Of a stretch of 64,000 nt of DNA, positions 10,173-20,399 are shown in pieces. Where the stretch lies: the NCBI GenBank assembly GCA_032717465.1, contig JAVRFU010003718.1:1060949-1124948 (forward strand). Direction: 5' to 3'. Each line of letters starts with the position of its first letter. Position 1 is the first letter of the stretch. Made by a program: the position numbers and the translations under genes. The stretch comes from Coenobita brevimanus. Taxonomy: Eukaryota > Arthropoda > Malacostraca > Decapoda > Coenobitidae. Under the pieces are notes generated by a model that was given only the letters and a program-made list of their open reading frames with translations, made no database searches and was not told the DNA's origin.

Positions 10173-10290
10173 GTGGCATTCACCTACAGTTGGTTCCATA
10201 TGACATGCTGACGGAGGAGAAATGGAAGGACAGATATCATTCCACTGAGCTGCTGAAATATCTACATTTCATGGGATACAAGCTGACAAG
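10173..10290 (+). pseudogene. Ryanodine-receptor-like RyR-domain exon
   Basis: After a pyrimidine tract and AG (ccttctcttctgcacgag) the frame reads [18 protein letters not shown], then [19 protein letters not shown], and ends at a GTACTG donor with the last Arg codon split. This closely follows the fourth RyR repeat of ryanodine receptors, the Ca2+-release channels of the sarcoplasmic/endoplasmic reticulum, in which a Gly-Gly-x-His-Pro-x-Leu-Val-Pro-Tyr-Asp block is followed by a Lys/Asp/Arg-rich helix. The Pro after His is Leu here and one residue is missing, so it is more diverged than expected for such a conserved channel. No neighbouring exons were found; the gap at 10495 follows. Likely a stray or decayed exon or a divergent paralogue. 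Confidence 0.55.
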
Positions 10291-10294
10291 GTAC

Positions 10295-10298
<4 letters not shown>

Positions 10299-10326
<28 letters not shown>
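10299..10326. repeat. (GA)n microsatellite followed by a shared 40-bp motif
   Basis: The GA tract is followed by ggtacagtcgtcagcac and atggacagggtgaaag. The same order, (GA)n then this motif, occurs at 20684-20795, so microsatellite plus flank spread together. Confidence 0.8.
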
Positions 10327-10330
<4 letters not shown>

Positions 10331-10402
10331 CAGTCGTCAGCACTTAGAAATGGACAGGGTGAAAGTGTGCCAATAGGGGGCAGGTAAATGGCACACCTTA
10401 GT

Positions 10403-10494
10403 CACAGTGTTGAATTTTAGCCACAGTGTTGAATTTTAGCCACAGTGTTGAATTTTAGCCACAGCGTTGAATTTTAGCCACAGTGTTGAATTTA
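10403..10494. repeat. 19-bp tandem repeat running into the scaffold gap
   Basis: Units of cacagtgttgaattttagc start at 10403, 10422, 10441, 10460 and 10479. The array is cut by the Ns, so the true length is unknown and the array is a probable cause of the assembly break. Confidence 0.95.
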
Positions 10495-10594
10495 NNNNNN
10501 NNNNNNNNNNNNNNNNNNNNNNNNNNNNNNNNNNNNNNNNNNNNNNNNNNNNNNNNNNNNNNNNNNNNNNNNNNNNNNNNNNNNNNNNNNNNNN
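10495..10594. other. Assembly gap of 100 N
   Basis: Exactly 100 Ns, the usual placeholder for a gap of unknown size. All claims about the left arm relative to the rest of the window depend on this join. Confidence 0.99.
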
Positions 10595-10795
10595 CCCCCT
10601 CCACCTCCCTCACATACACTCTCCTAGTTAGTCTCTTGTCCTCCATACTCCCATCTTACATCCCCCCTCTCTCATATACCTCTCTCCTCCATCCCTCCAT
10701 CTCTTCCTCGGTCTCCCCCTCCCTCTACCCCCTCCACCTCATTCACATACACTCTCCTAGTTAGTCTCTCACCCTCCATACTCCCAACGCTAATC
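10595..10795 (-). mobile_element. RTE-like LINE 3' tail fragment
   Basis: It contains cctccctcacatacactctc twice and catccctccatctc words. On the minus strand these encode the repetitive end of the RTE frame (RVYVREVEG-like). Its beginning is lost in the gap. Confidence 0.6.
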
Positions 10796-10877
10796 TAGTC
10801 GTCTGGGTTGATGATGTTCACCTGAAATACATTTTTATTTATCCTTTTTACTAGCAAGCATCCCAACCCCGACCATC

Positions 10878-11190
10878 GTGGTGGTGGTGGTGGTGGTGGT
10901 GGTGGTGGCAATAGCAGCAGCAGTAGTAGTAGCTGTTGTAGCAGCAGTAGTAGCAGCAGCAGTAGTAGTAGTTGTAACAGTAGTAGTATACACAGGTAAT
11001 GTCAGCCTGCTATCCAGCCTGCTGTCTAGTGTGTCGTCTGTTGCCCAGTCTGCTTGCCTGCCTGCCTACCTGTGCCTACCTGCCAGCCTGCCTGCCTACC
11101 TGTCTGCCTACCTACCTGCCTGCCTGTGCCTACCTGCCAGCCTGACTATCTACCTACCAACCTGCCTTGTCTTTTTTTTTTTTTTTTTAA
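10878..11190. repeat. Compound simple-repeat tract
   Basis: In order: (GGT)n at 10878-10909, AGC/AGT triplets to about 10990, a cctgcctacc tetranucleotide tract at 11044-11168, and a poly(T) run ending near 11190. Val-rich and Cys/Leu-rich open frames here are repeat artefacts. Confidence 0.9.
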
Positions 11191-11262
11191 TATCAACAAG
11201 ACACTTAAATCTTCAGTGGAAACTACCAGTACAGTAACACTTTATATTCAAACTCCAGCATC

Positions 11263-11264
<2 letters not shown>

Positions 11265-11296
<32 letters not shown>
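11265..11296. repeat. (GA)n microsatellite
   Basis: GA dinucleotides just upstream of the RNase-H-type LINE tail. Confidence 0.9.
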
Positions 11297-11300
<4 letters not shown>

Positions 11301-11309
11301 AGAAAAACG

Positions 11310-11790
11310 TAAGTAATAAGGACTGGCACCAAGCCCAAAAGGAGTATATGGCACTAAAACCGCTGCATAAAAATGACGGGTGTGCTGTGGTGGAATAAAG
11401 GTAGAGGGGAAGGCGGGGAAGACACTAAATGTGAGGCAAGATACGGGATTGAGATAGGGAGTGCATGAGGTGTGTGATGGAAAACACAGGGGATTCACCA
11501 AGAAGATCGGCTAAGGTAAGGGCACGTCCAAGGGAGTAAAGGAACGGCAGAGTCCGTCCGCGCACGACGTGGAACCGAGGGCAGTCAAGCAAAAGATGGT
11601 GGACCGTGAGTGGAACCTGGCAACATTGACAGGTCGGAGGAGTGCCTCCTGACATTAGAAAGCCATGTGTGATCCGCGTGTGGCCAAGGCGCAGACGGGC
11701 TAGGGCTGTTTCCCAACGCCTGTTGCGATGGGAGGACGACTGCCAGGGAGTGACAGTATGTGTGATGGAGCGGAGTTTGTTGTCAGTTGT
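11310..11790 (-). pseudogene. LINE ORF2 C-terminal fragment with zinc knuckle
   Basis: The minus-strand frame (11425-11823) reads RLRLGHTRITHGFLMSG, then CQCCQVPLTVHHLLLDCPRF. This is the post-RNase-H region of I/Jockey-group LINE polyproteins, where a Cys-x2-Cys...His...Cys knuckle follows the RLR-GHT motif. The 3' untranslated part contains cttttgggcttggtgcc. Catalytic domains are missing. The 5' edge at about 11790 is the truncated MITE at 11787-12180. Confidence 0.75.
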
Positions 11791-12180
11791 TGACGTCCTG
11801 CCTAACGATGGGCAAACCCCCATTTAACGATGGGCTTTGATTTTTTTTATCGATTTTGATGATATTTAAGACTAAAATTGTGTGTTTAGGTTGATTTATA
11901 AACTGTTTTTAGACTTAGATTAATATGTTTTAGCCATAGGAGGGATGAACATTGTCATTCTGGGGTACAGTTTACTAAGCTTGATTTTTTCCAGATTTGT
12001 ATTTGACGATTTTCTTATTTTTTTGTTGGTTTTAGTGAGATATTTACATGTGTTAGGCTTAGGTTATCTTCCTTGACAGCTGTTAGGCCATTTACATTGG
12101 CTTTAAACTTGTTTTTGGGATCATTTGGGTGAATTTTGGGCTTGGTTTTGTGGGAAACCCAAAGCTTAGAAAAGCTCCAC
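11787..12180 (+). mobile_element. Tigger/pogo-like MITE, copy 3 (truncated)
   Basis: This copy starts inside the left terminal region (cctgcctaacgatgggc) and follows the family consensus through the tagactaaaattgtgtgttt block and the capttaggcc-type interior to about 12180. Neither terminus is present, so it lost both ends. It abuts the RNase-H-type LINE fragment at 11400-11790. Confidence 0.65.
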
Positions 12181-12485
12181 AGCCTCATTCCCACAATAAG
12201 GCCATGACTGATGACACTGCAGCTGTACTGACCTTAATGGGATTCTGCTGGGGGTGGAGCCAGTGTCATCCAGGAAGGAGCTGTCTGCCAAGATGCATGG
12301 AAAGTTACCCATCGAGGATCTTCTCTTGCTGTTGTCAGGAACGGTGACCTGAGGTGGTTATGACAAGATACTAAAATGTATACATCGTTTATTCAGATAT
12401 AAATGCCTCCATCTACTAACCGAAATCCCTACACTACATTCGGTACGCCCTTAATATCCTGCAGACAAGTAATAATAATAATTAA
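12181..12485. other. Unassigned stretch
   Basis: About 300 bases of ordinary composition between the MITE and the GC-rich element. A 72-codon open frame crosses it but shows no recognisable motif. Nothing further is supported. Confidence 0.4.
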
Positions 12486-14345
12486 AATGCCCGCCGCCGG
12501 ACCTCCCACCTCACCATCCCCCACCCCACCACCGGGCCGCCACCGCACCACCACCCCAGGAGGACACAACGGTGGGGTTAGTGACCCCGATCAAGAGGGT
12601 CACCAGGACACTACGGTCCTGAGCCCCTGTTCCCCGCAACTGCCCCAACACCAGGTGACTGGGGAAAGGTAACTACCTTGCAGGTGGGACAACCATCGTC
12701 TGAAAAGGGGTGGGACTGAACTAGCTTCAGTCCCAGGTAACACTGTATTGACGGCAATTGTTACACCCCCTAGGGCAGGAGGCCCAAAGGCAGGAGGTCC
12801 AAGGCTACGGCCTAATAAAGTGTACGAGGGTAAGGGGACCCAAGGCTCCGGCCTTAGTACACCCCGGAAAGAGAGTTGCCCCAGTGCATCCCTCTCCTGC
12901 TGTTCTCTCCTACAGGAGCAACACCGCGCCGATGGTCCCTATACGTGGCAGGGAAGGAGCGGCCCCGTACGCCCTTCAGTTGCTCCCTGTAAGACGGGTA
13001 GGCATCCGGCTCCAACCATGGCACGTACCAGAGTAGAGAAGCCCCTGAAGATAGCCTCAGTACGTACTGGAGAGTGTGGCCTCTGTGCCCCTCACTCCGG
13101 CTTGTCCCCTACTACGGGAGCAACACCACGCCGACGGTCTCTATACATGGCGGGGAAGGAGCGGCCTTGTACGCCCTTCAGTTGCTCCTTGTACGCCGGG
13201 TAAGCTCGCGGCCACAGCCAACGTATGTACCAGGGTAAGGCGACCCAAGGCTCCGGCCTCAGGACGTACCGGAGAGGACACGGGCTACGTGAGTCCTTCT
13301 CCTGCCTCTTCCCCCTGTGGGAGCCCTTCGTCACCACCCGGGAATATAGCCCCGGAGGTGACGCTAGAGTGGTGGCAAGGCCCGATATCGGACATACCTC
13401 CCACGCCTGGGAGATCCTTGTTCCTGCCCGAGTTCCAAAGGAGAAGCAGCTGCAGCCCAGCCTTGTCGGCGCCTCTCCCCCTAGGTGCCCACAGTCCCAG
13501 GACACCCAGGCCAGACCCACCGGCTCCCGACGAAGGCGATCCAGGCTCCCTCACTCCACGGAGCCAGAGACGACAGGCCCGACTGCTCCAGCTGTTCGGC
13601 CCCAGTCCTGAGGGCCACCTCTCAGGTCGAGGCCCCCAGACGGGAGGGCCTCCCTGCACCCCACCGACGAGTGTGACCTGGGCAGTGACTCCCCTGCGGG
13701 TAATCCCTTGCCCTCTGCAGGCCGGGTCCCCCTAGGGCTCTACCCTCACGTCCTTGACACGGAGTGAACATTACCCAGGAGATACAGGTAAATAGTGACG
13801 CCCCTTGTGCCGAGAACAAATCGGGGCAAATAACAGTAAACAGTGACTAAGTGAAGACCAGTGCGAAACTAGCAACAGTTACCAGTAGCCCAAAAGAACT
13901 CAGTGCCGGCAGGACAGAGAATGAACCTTAGAGTAATTATCCAAGTCCCCCCAATAAAAGAACTTTCTGTGAACGCATAAGACTAGGGCGAGCGGGCAGA
14001 TTAAAAGCCTGTGTGTGAGTGTCGCCGTGACCAGGTGACTGTGTCAAGTGTCGCTATCCACACCCTATCTTATATATATTAATATTTCCCCTACAGACTC
14101 CCAATCTTGTTTATCCCCTCTGTGATCAGTTCAGTGTATATCCTGCCTAAAAGTGACACATAGACAATACCATATATAATTCAAGACATCCCTGTATGAG
14201 CATCGTAGTGTGTACTGAGTGTGACTGTATCTTGTGGTGCTGAATGTTAACTTTGTGTTCCTGTTCCCCTGTATCTCAAATATCACTCTGTGTTGTATTG
14301 TAACGGTTAGAATTAAGGTAATAGATGTGTTAAGGTGTACTGCCT
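12486..14345 (+). mobile_element. Unrecognised GC-rich repeat A with proline-rich frame
   Basis: It starts at aaaatgcccgccgccgg and ends with gtaatagatgtgttaagg and ctgcctggtttttat, both shared with the copy at 23216-24590. A frame in 13076-13735 matches a frame in the second copy: PPTPGR, SPRTPR and RRQARLLQLFGPSPEGH here, RRQTRLLHLFGSSPEGH there. The best conserved patch is this Arg/Leu helix with LFG-SPEGH. I recognise no family. It could be a gag-like or leader region of an LTR element, or a decayed multi-copy gene. GC content is far above the surroundings. The minisatellite begins directly at its 3' end. Confidence 0.5.
12840..13245. repeat. Tandem duplication inside GC-rich element A
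   Basis: Two units of about 190 bp share cctacaggagcaacaccgc / ccctactacgggagcaacacc, tggcagggaaggagcggcc / tggcggggaaggagcggcc, and cgcccttcagttgctcc. Copy B lacks this duplication. Confidence 0.8.
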
Positions 14346-16626
14346 GGTTTTTATAAGTGCAAACTTAAGTCCAAACTCAAGTGCCAACTCAAGTCCCAAC
14401 TCAAGTGCCAGCATAAGTCCGAACACAAGTGCCAATTTAAATCCCAACTCAAGTACCAACTAAAGTTCAAACTCAAGTGCCAACTGAAGTCCCCACACAA
14501 GTCCTAACACAAGTACGAACTCAGGTACTAACTCAAGCGCTAACCTAGGTCCCAACTCAAGCGCCAACTAAGGTCTCAACTCGCACCAACTTAAGTCCCA
14601 ACTCAAGTGGCAACTAATGTCCCAAATCAAATGCCAACGTAAGTTACAACTCAAGTGCCAGCTTAAGTCCCAACTTATGAGTCAACTTAAGTCCCAACTC
14701 AGGCGCCAACTTATGCTGCATCTCAAGCACCAACATTAATCCCAGCTCAGGTGAAACATTAAGTGCTAAATTGGGTCAAAACCCAAGCGCCAATGTAGAT
14801 CCCAACTCAAGCGACATCTTAAGTCCCAACTCTAGCGACAAATTAAGTACCAACTCAAGTGCCAACTTAAGCCTCAACTCAAGCGCCAACTTAAGCCCCA
14901 ACTCAAGCGCCAACTTAAGTCCCAAACCAAGCGCCAACCTCAGTCCCTACTCAAGAGCAAACTTAAATTCCAACTCAAGTGCAAAAGTAAGTCCCAGCTC
15001 AAGTGCCAACTCAAGTCTCAACTCAAGTGCCAACCCAAGTCTCAACTCAAGCGCCAACCTAAATCCCAACTCAAGCGCAAACTTAAGTCCAGACTCAGGT
15101 GTCAACTTAAATCCCAGCTTAAGTGACAACGTGCCAACTCAAATACCAACTTAGGTCTCAACTCAGGCGCCAGAATAAGTCGCAACTCAAGCAAAAAATT
15201 AAGCACCTCAAGTACCAGCTTAATCTCAACTCAAGGGCCAGCTTAGGTCCCAACTCATAAACCAACTTAAGTTCCAACTCAAGCACCAACTTAAGTCCAA
15301 ACTCAAGCACCAACTTAAGTCTCAACTCAAGTCCAAACTTAAGTCCCAAATGAAGTGCCAACATAAGCTCCATCTCAAGTGCCAACGTAAATGCCAACTC
15401 AAGAGCTAACTTAAGTGCCATGTTAAGCGCCAAGTTATGTTGCAACTCAAGCGCCAACATAAGTCTCAACTCAAGTGACAACATTAGTGCCAACTGAAAT
15501 GCCAACTTTGGTCCGAACTCAAGCGCCAACTTGGGTCCCAGCTCAAGTGACAACTTAAGTCCCAACTCAAGCGCACACACAAGTGTCAACTCAAGGTCAA
15601 ATTTAAGTCCCAACTCAAGCGCCACCTTTAGTCCCAACTTAAGGGCGAGCTTAGGTCCCAGCTCAAGCACCACCTTAAGTTCCAATTCAAGCACCATCTT
15701 AATTCCCAACCCAAGCGCCAACTTAAGTCCAAACTTAAGTGCCAACTTAAGTCCCAAATCAAATGCCAACGTAAGCTCTAACTCAAGTGCCAACGTAAAT
15801 GCCAACTCAAGAGCTAACTTGAGTGCCAACTAAAGTGCCAACTTAAGTTGCAGCTCAAGCGCAAACATAAGTCCCAACTCAAGTGACAACGTAAATGCCA
15901 ACTCAAGTGAACACGTAAGTGCAAACTCAAATGCCAGCTTAGGTCCGAACTCAAGCGCCAACTTAGGTCCCAGATCATATGATAACTTAAGTCCTAACTC
16001 AAGCGCCATCTTTAGTCCCAACTCAAGGGCGAGCTTAGGTCACAACTCAAGCACCATCTTAAGTTCTAGTTCAAGCATCAGCTTAAGTCCCAACTCAAAC
16101 GCCAACTTAAATCCAAACTTAAGTGCCATATTAAGTGCCAACGTAAGTGATAAATGCAGATGTAAGTGCCAATTCAATTGCCAGTGTAAGTGCCCATAAA
16201 AGTGCCGACTCAAATGCAAACTTAAGTGAAAACTCAAATGCCAGCTTAAGTGCAAACTCAAGTTGTGACATAAGTGCCAACTCAAGAGTTAACTTAAGCT
16301 CCGACTCAAGTGCCAAATTAAGTCCCAACACAAGTGCCAACTTAAGTACGAAAACAAGTGTCAACTAAAGTCCCAACACGTCAGTTTAAATCCCAACTCA
16401 AGGACCAACTAAAGTTCAAACTCAAGTGCCAGCTCAAGTCCCAAGACAAGTTCCACTTGGATCCAGACACAAGTACCAATTTAAGTCCTAACACAAGTAC
16501 GAACTCAAGCGCTAACTTAAGTCCAAACTCAGGTGCCAACTTAAATCTCATATCAAAGGCCAAGATATGTCCCAACCCAAGTGCCAACCTATGTCCCAAC
16601 ACAAGCACCAATCTATGCCACTTAAG

Positions 16627-16790
16627 TGCCACTTAAGTACAACATAAGTGCCACTTAAGTACAACTTAAGTGCCACTTAAGTACAACTTAAGTGCCACTT
16701 AAGTACAACTTAAGTGCCACTTAAGTACAACTTAAGTGCCACTTAAGTACAACTTAAGTGCCACTTAAGTACAACTTAAGTGCCACTTAA
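16627..16790. repeat. Homogeneous 22-bp subarray near palindrome axis
   Basis: About seven almost identical 22-bp units (aacttaagtgccacttaagtac) lie just left of the inversion point. Each holds two copies of the self-complementary ACTTAAGT, so even single units are near-palindromic. Confidence 0.9.
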
Positions 16791-18260
16791 GTGCCACTTG
16801 AGTGCCACTTAAGGGCAACTTAAGTGCTACTTAAGTCCCATTTAAGTGCTACTTAAGTGCCACTTGTGTGCAACTTAAGTGCCACTTAAGTACTACTTAA
16901 GTTCCATGTAAGTGCTACTTAAGTCCCATTTAAATTGCTGCTTAAGTGCCACTTACGTGCTAATTAAATGCCACTTTATTATCACTTAAGTGCCACTTAA
17001 GTGCCACTAAAGTGCAACTTAAGTGCCACTTAAGGGCAACTTTTAACTTGCACATAAGTGGAACTTAAGTGGCACTTAAGCGGAGCTTAAGTGGCGCGTA
17101 AGTGCAAATTAGGTTGCACTAAAGTGGAACATGAGTGCTACTCACGGCACATAAGTTGGCACTTCCACTTAGGTGCCACTTAAGTGCTACTTAAGGCACT
17201 TAATTTGACATTTAATTTGGGACAACTTGTTGGCACTTGACTTTGGACTTTAGTTACCACTTGAGTTGGGACTTTAAGTTTGCGCTTGAGTTCGGTCTTA
17301 GGTTGGCACGAAGTGGGACTTAAGTCTGCACTTTAGTTGGGACTTAAGTTTGCACTTTAGTTGGGATTAAGATTAGCGCTTGAGTTGGGACTTTCGTTGG
17401 TGCTTCAGTTGGGACTTAGCTTTGCGCTTGAGTTTGAACTTAAGTTGGCGCTTGAGTTGGATTTAATTTGGCTCTTGAGTTGGGACTATATTTTGCACTT
17501 GAGTTCGGACTTAAGTTTGCTCTTGTGTAAGGACTTATGTACGTAGGTTGGCCCTTGTGTTGGGACTTAGTTTGGTGCTTGTGTTGGGACATAGGTTGGC
17601 ACTTGAGTTGGGACATATCTTGGCCTTTGATATGAGACTTACGTTTGCACTTGAGTTTGAACTTAAGTTAGCGCTTGAGTTACGACTTGAGTTCGTACTT
17701 GTGTTAGGACTTAAATTGGTACTTGTGTCTGGATCCAAGTGGAACTTGTCTTGGGACTTGAGCTGGCACTTGAGTTTGAACTTTAGTTGGTCCTTGAGTT
17801 GGGATTTAAACTGACGTGTTGGGACTTTAGTTGGCACTTGTTTTCGTACTTAAGTTGGCACTTGTGTTGGGACTTAATTTGGCACCTGAGTCGGAGCTTA
17901 AGTTAACACTTGAGTTGGCACTTATGTCACAACTTGAGTTTGCACTTAAGCTGGCATTTGAGTTTTCACTTAAGTTTGCCTTTGAGTTGGCACTTAAGCT
18001 GGCATTTAAGGTGACACTTATATTGGCAATTGAACTGGCACTTACATCTGCACCTATCACTTACGTTGGCACTTGATATGGCACTTAAATTGGTACTTAA
18101 GTTGGGATTTAAGTTGGCGCTTGAGTAGAGACTTAACCTGTTGCTTTAACTAGAACTTAAGTTGGTGCTTGAGTTGGGACCTAAGCTCGCCCTTGAGTTG
18201 GGACTAAAGATGGCGCTTGAGTTAGGACTTAAGTTATCATATGATCTGGGACCTAAGTTG

Positions 18261-18307
18261 GCGCTTGAGTTAGGACTTAAGTTATCATATGATCTGGGAC
18301 CTAAGTT
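18261..18307. repeat. 47-bp tandem duplication in the right half of the minisatellite
   Basis: The stretch containing gttatcatatgatctgggac occurs at 18231 and again 47 bases later, whereas the left half has it once. It is a post-inversion change. Confidence 0.85.
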
Positions 18308-18430
18308 GGTGCTTGAGTTCGGACCTAAGTTGGCATTTGAGTTTGCACTTACGTGTTCACTTGAGTTGGCATTTACGTTGTCACTTGAGTTGGAGCTTAC
18401 ATTGGCATTTGATTTGAGACTTAAGGGTGA

Positions 18431-18640
18431 TGTTAAGTGTGCTAGCATTCTCTACCAAAGTTCAGAGTTATGTACGGTATGTACAGTAGTTATGTATTTA
18501 CATCCATATACCACCTCTGTATGCTGCTTTCTCATAAGCTCTAAGCAGTATTATATGATAATCTGCTGTGAATTCAGGCATTTGTACAATTTTGTACCTT
18601 AAGAGTGGTACTTCCCTCCTCAGTTAACTGAAGTGCTATT
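18431..18640. other. Unassigned stretch after the minisatellite
   Basis: Unique-looking AT-rich DNA. No gene or repeat was recognised. Confidence 0.4.
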
Positions 18641-19330
18641 ATAAGTGTGACAGTCTGCCTCTCACAACCCAATTCCCAACATTCACACTTCTCACTTTCC
18701 ACACCCAACTGTCATCCTCCATCCTCTCCACATGCCCAAACCATCTCAATCTACCCCTCATCACCACAACACCAATACACTCCACTCCCAGCCTTTCTCT
18801 CAACTCTTCAATCACGAACCAGCCCCTCAGGCCTCATGTTCAAGGACACACTATACATCCTTTTAATCACTGTCATTTCTGTACATATGAGCCTACAGAT
18901 CTCATCTTCCTTTACTGCCCAGGTCTCATTACCATATAGCATTACACTCCTAATGCATGCTGCATACAAAGGTCCTTTAGCAATGAAAGGAGAACCCTCT
19001 CAATGTCAGGAGAGGTAATAGCTCCCTGAACTTCTTTCAACCACTCTTCACTCTGGCCACAGAGCTGTCTCCAGCCCCACCTCCAGCACATAACAGGTGC
19101 CCCAAATGACAAAACTCTTCCATATACTCAAGAGACTCACTAGCATGACCAATACTTTCAACCTGACAATCTTAAATGCTCTCCCCAACACACCACACAC
19201 CTGAAATCAATATTACCTTGCAGTCTACCTCTAATACCACTTCATCTCTTATGCACCCACTTATCACAAGCACTGCACAAGATGGAGTTAGAACTGGAGA
19301 GGTAATATATAGCATTCAGTTACTCCTTCC
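18640..19330 (-). pseudogene. LINE C-terminal fragment (RTE-like family B)
   Basis: On the minus strand, read right to left, SVMLYGNETWAV is followed by a MTVIKRMYSVSL block and then RGRLRWFGHVERM. These match the C-terminal region after the reverse transcriptase in RTE-type LINEs. There are stops and at least one frameshift. The same family's 3' sequence appears at 20400-20535 and 36890-37300. Confidence 0.6.
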
Positions 19331-19394
19331 CTAAATGAGGTCTCCCTGAAGCTGCATAAAATTATTTAGATGTAGCAAGAACAGTTATTAACAC

Positions 19395-19735
19395 TACACC
19401 AATGGCCACAAACACCGCCTCCTTATCGCCTCCCTTCCCCCCCCCCCTCCATTTAACTGCCCTTCCCTGCAGCTCACACCCCTCTCTCTCAGATCTCCAT
19501 CCCATCCCTCCATCTCATCCTCGGCCTCCCCGTCTTCTCCTCCCGCCCTTCCACCTCACTCACATACACTCTCCTCGTTATTCTCTCGCTCTCCATCCTC
19601 TCCACATAGCCAAGCCATCTCAGTGTACTTCTAGCTTTCTATCATATCCACACCACAACGCTCCTTCACTTCCTCATTTGTCAGTCTGTCTTTCCATTTA
19701 ACTCCACATGCTTCTCTCAGTAGTCCTCTCTCTAT
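19395..19735 (-). mobile_element. RTE-like LINE 3' tail
   Basis: Tail block ggccacaaacaccgcctcc, then ctcacatacactctcctcg and catagccaagccatctcag, all reverse-complement matches to the coding end and 3' UTR of the 58-60 kb RTE element. Confidence 0.65.
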
Positions 19736-19784
19736 CCCCCATCCTCAGCGAAACAAATATACTGTATTTCTCACTTGCCATATG

Positions 19785-20095
19785 ACGATACTGGCGCCGC
19801 GGAGCTGGGCGGCACGCACCTTCACCGACCCCCTGAAAAGCAGTAACTAAGCGAGAGGCGGCGACCGTTGTTCGGCCGCTCGGGCGTTGGTACGGGCGGG
19901 TACAGGCGCGTAGGGATGCGTCCTTGGGATGCGTCAGTAGACGGCGTGGCGCCATGGAGTAACGGACGCTGATGTGAACCCACCTTTCACAAGAGCGACA
20001 CTGAGGGGCACCGACTGGGCATGGGGGATTTATGGGTAGGGGCGCGGTGTGCCAGACTGCTTGGCACCGCGCTGGGGGCGGTGCCTGCAACAAAC
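19785..20095. other. CpG-rich unassigned block
   Basis: About 310 bases dense in CG (for example ggcggcgaccgttgttcgg), unlike the AT-rich flanks. The reading frames are short and show no known motif. It could be the GC-rich interior of a DNA transposon or a CpG-island relic; the sequence does not decide. Confidence 0.35.
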
Positions 20096-20399
20096 AAAAT
20101 CCCTGAAAATAAAGAACTTCGACGAATCTCTATACTGTTCACTGTCTTTTCTTTCTTTCTTTTTTTCCTCTCTCTCTTGTTCTTGCGTTTCTTAATGGCG
20201 GTGGTGTAATATAAATTTCCATGTGGCTCTATATGTGGACACTCAGTGGATTGTGTTTTCCATTCTTTCCAGCTACTCTACAGTTTATCACATCTTTCCT
20301 GGCTTACTTCCCAGCGATATCTATACTGCATTCGGATTCTACACTATGTTATTTCCTGCTTAATCAGTTGCTTTGTACTGTGATCGTATCGTACCTTTT

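Larger units (their letters stand above)
14346..18430. repeat. Palindromic 12/24-bp minisatellite
   Basis: The basic unit is a 12-mer pair such as aactcaagtgcc + aacttaagtccc. From 14346 to about 17100 the units read in this sense. From about 17100 to 18430 they read as reverse complement (cttgagttggcac). Specific variants pair across the flip: tcatatgat at 15975 with 18237 and 18284, acgtcagttt at 16379 with 17810, and a run at 15757-15840 with 18349-18423, placing the axis near 17100. Because 24 bp is eight codons, frames stay open and give Asn-Ser-Ser-Ala-Asn-Leu-Ser-Pro repeats on one strand and Leu-Ala-Leu-Glu-rich repeats on the other. A protein is not supported. Confidence 0.93.

Noticed and set aside
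10455..10764. Open frames spanning the N gap
   Set aside because: They exist only because unknown bases were translated as X.
10797..10835. Minus-strand terminal exon reading VNIINPDD then stop after a pyrimidine-AG
   Set aside because: Nine codons without homology or partner exons are not enough to call.
15158..15829. 223-codon Leu/Ala/Glu-rich frame as a possible coiled-coil protein
   Set aside because: It is the antisense of the 24-bp minisatellite. Equivalent frames exist on both strands and in several phases.
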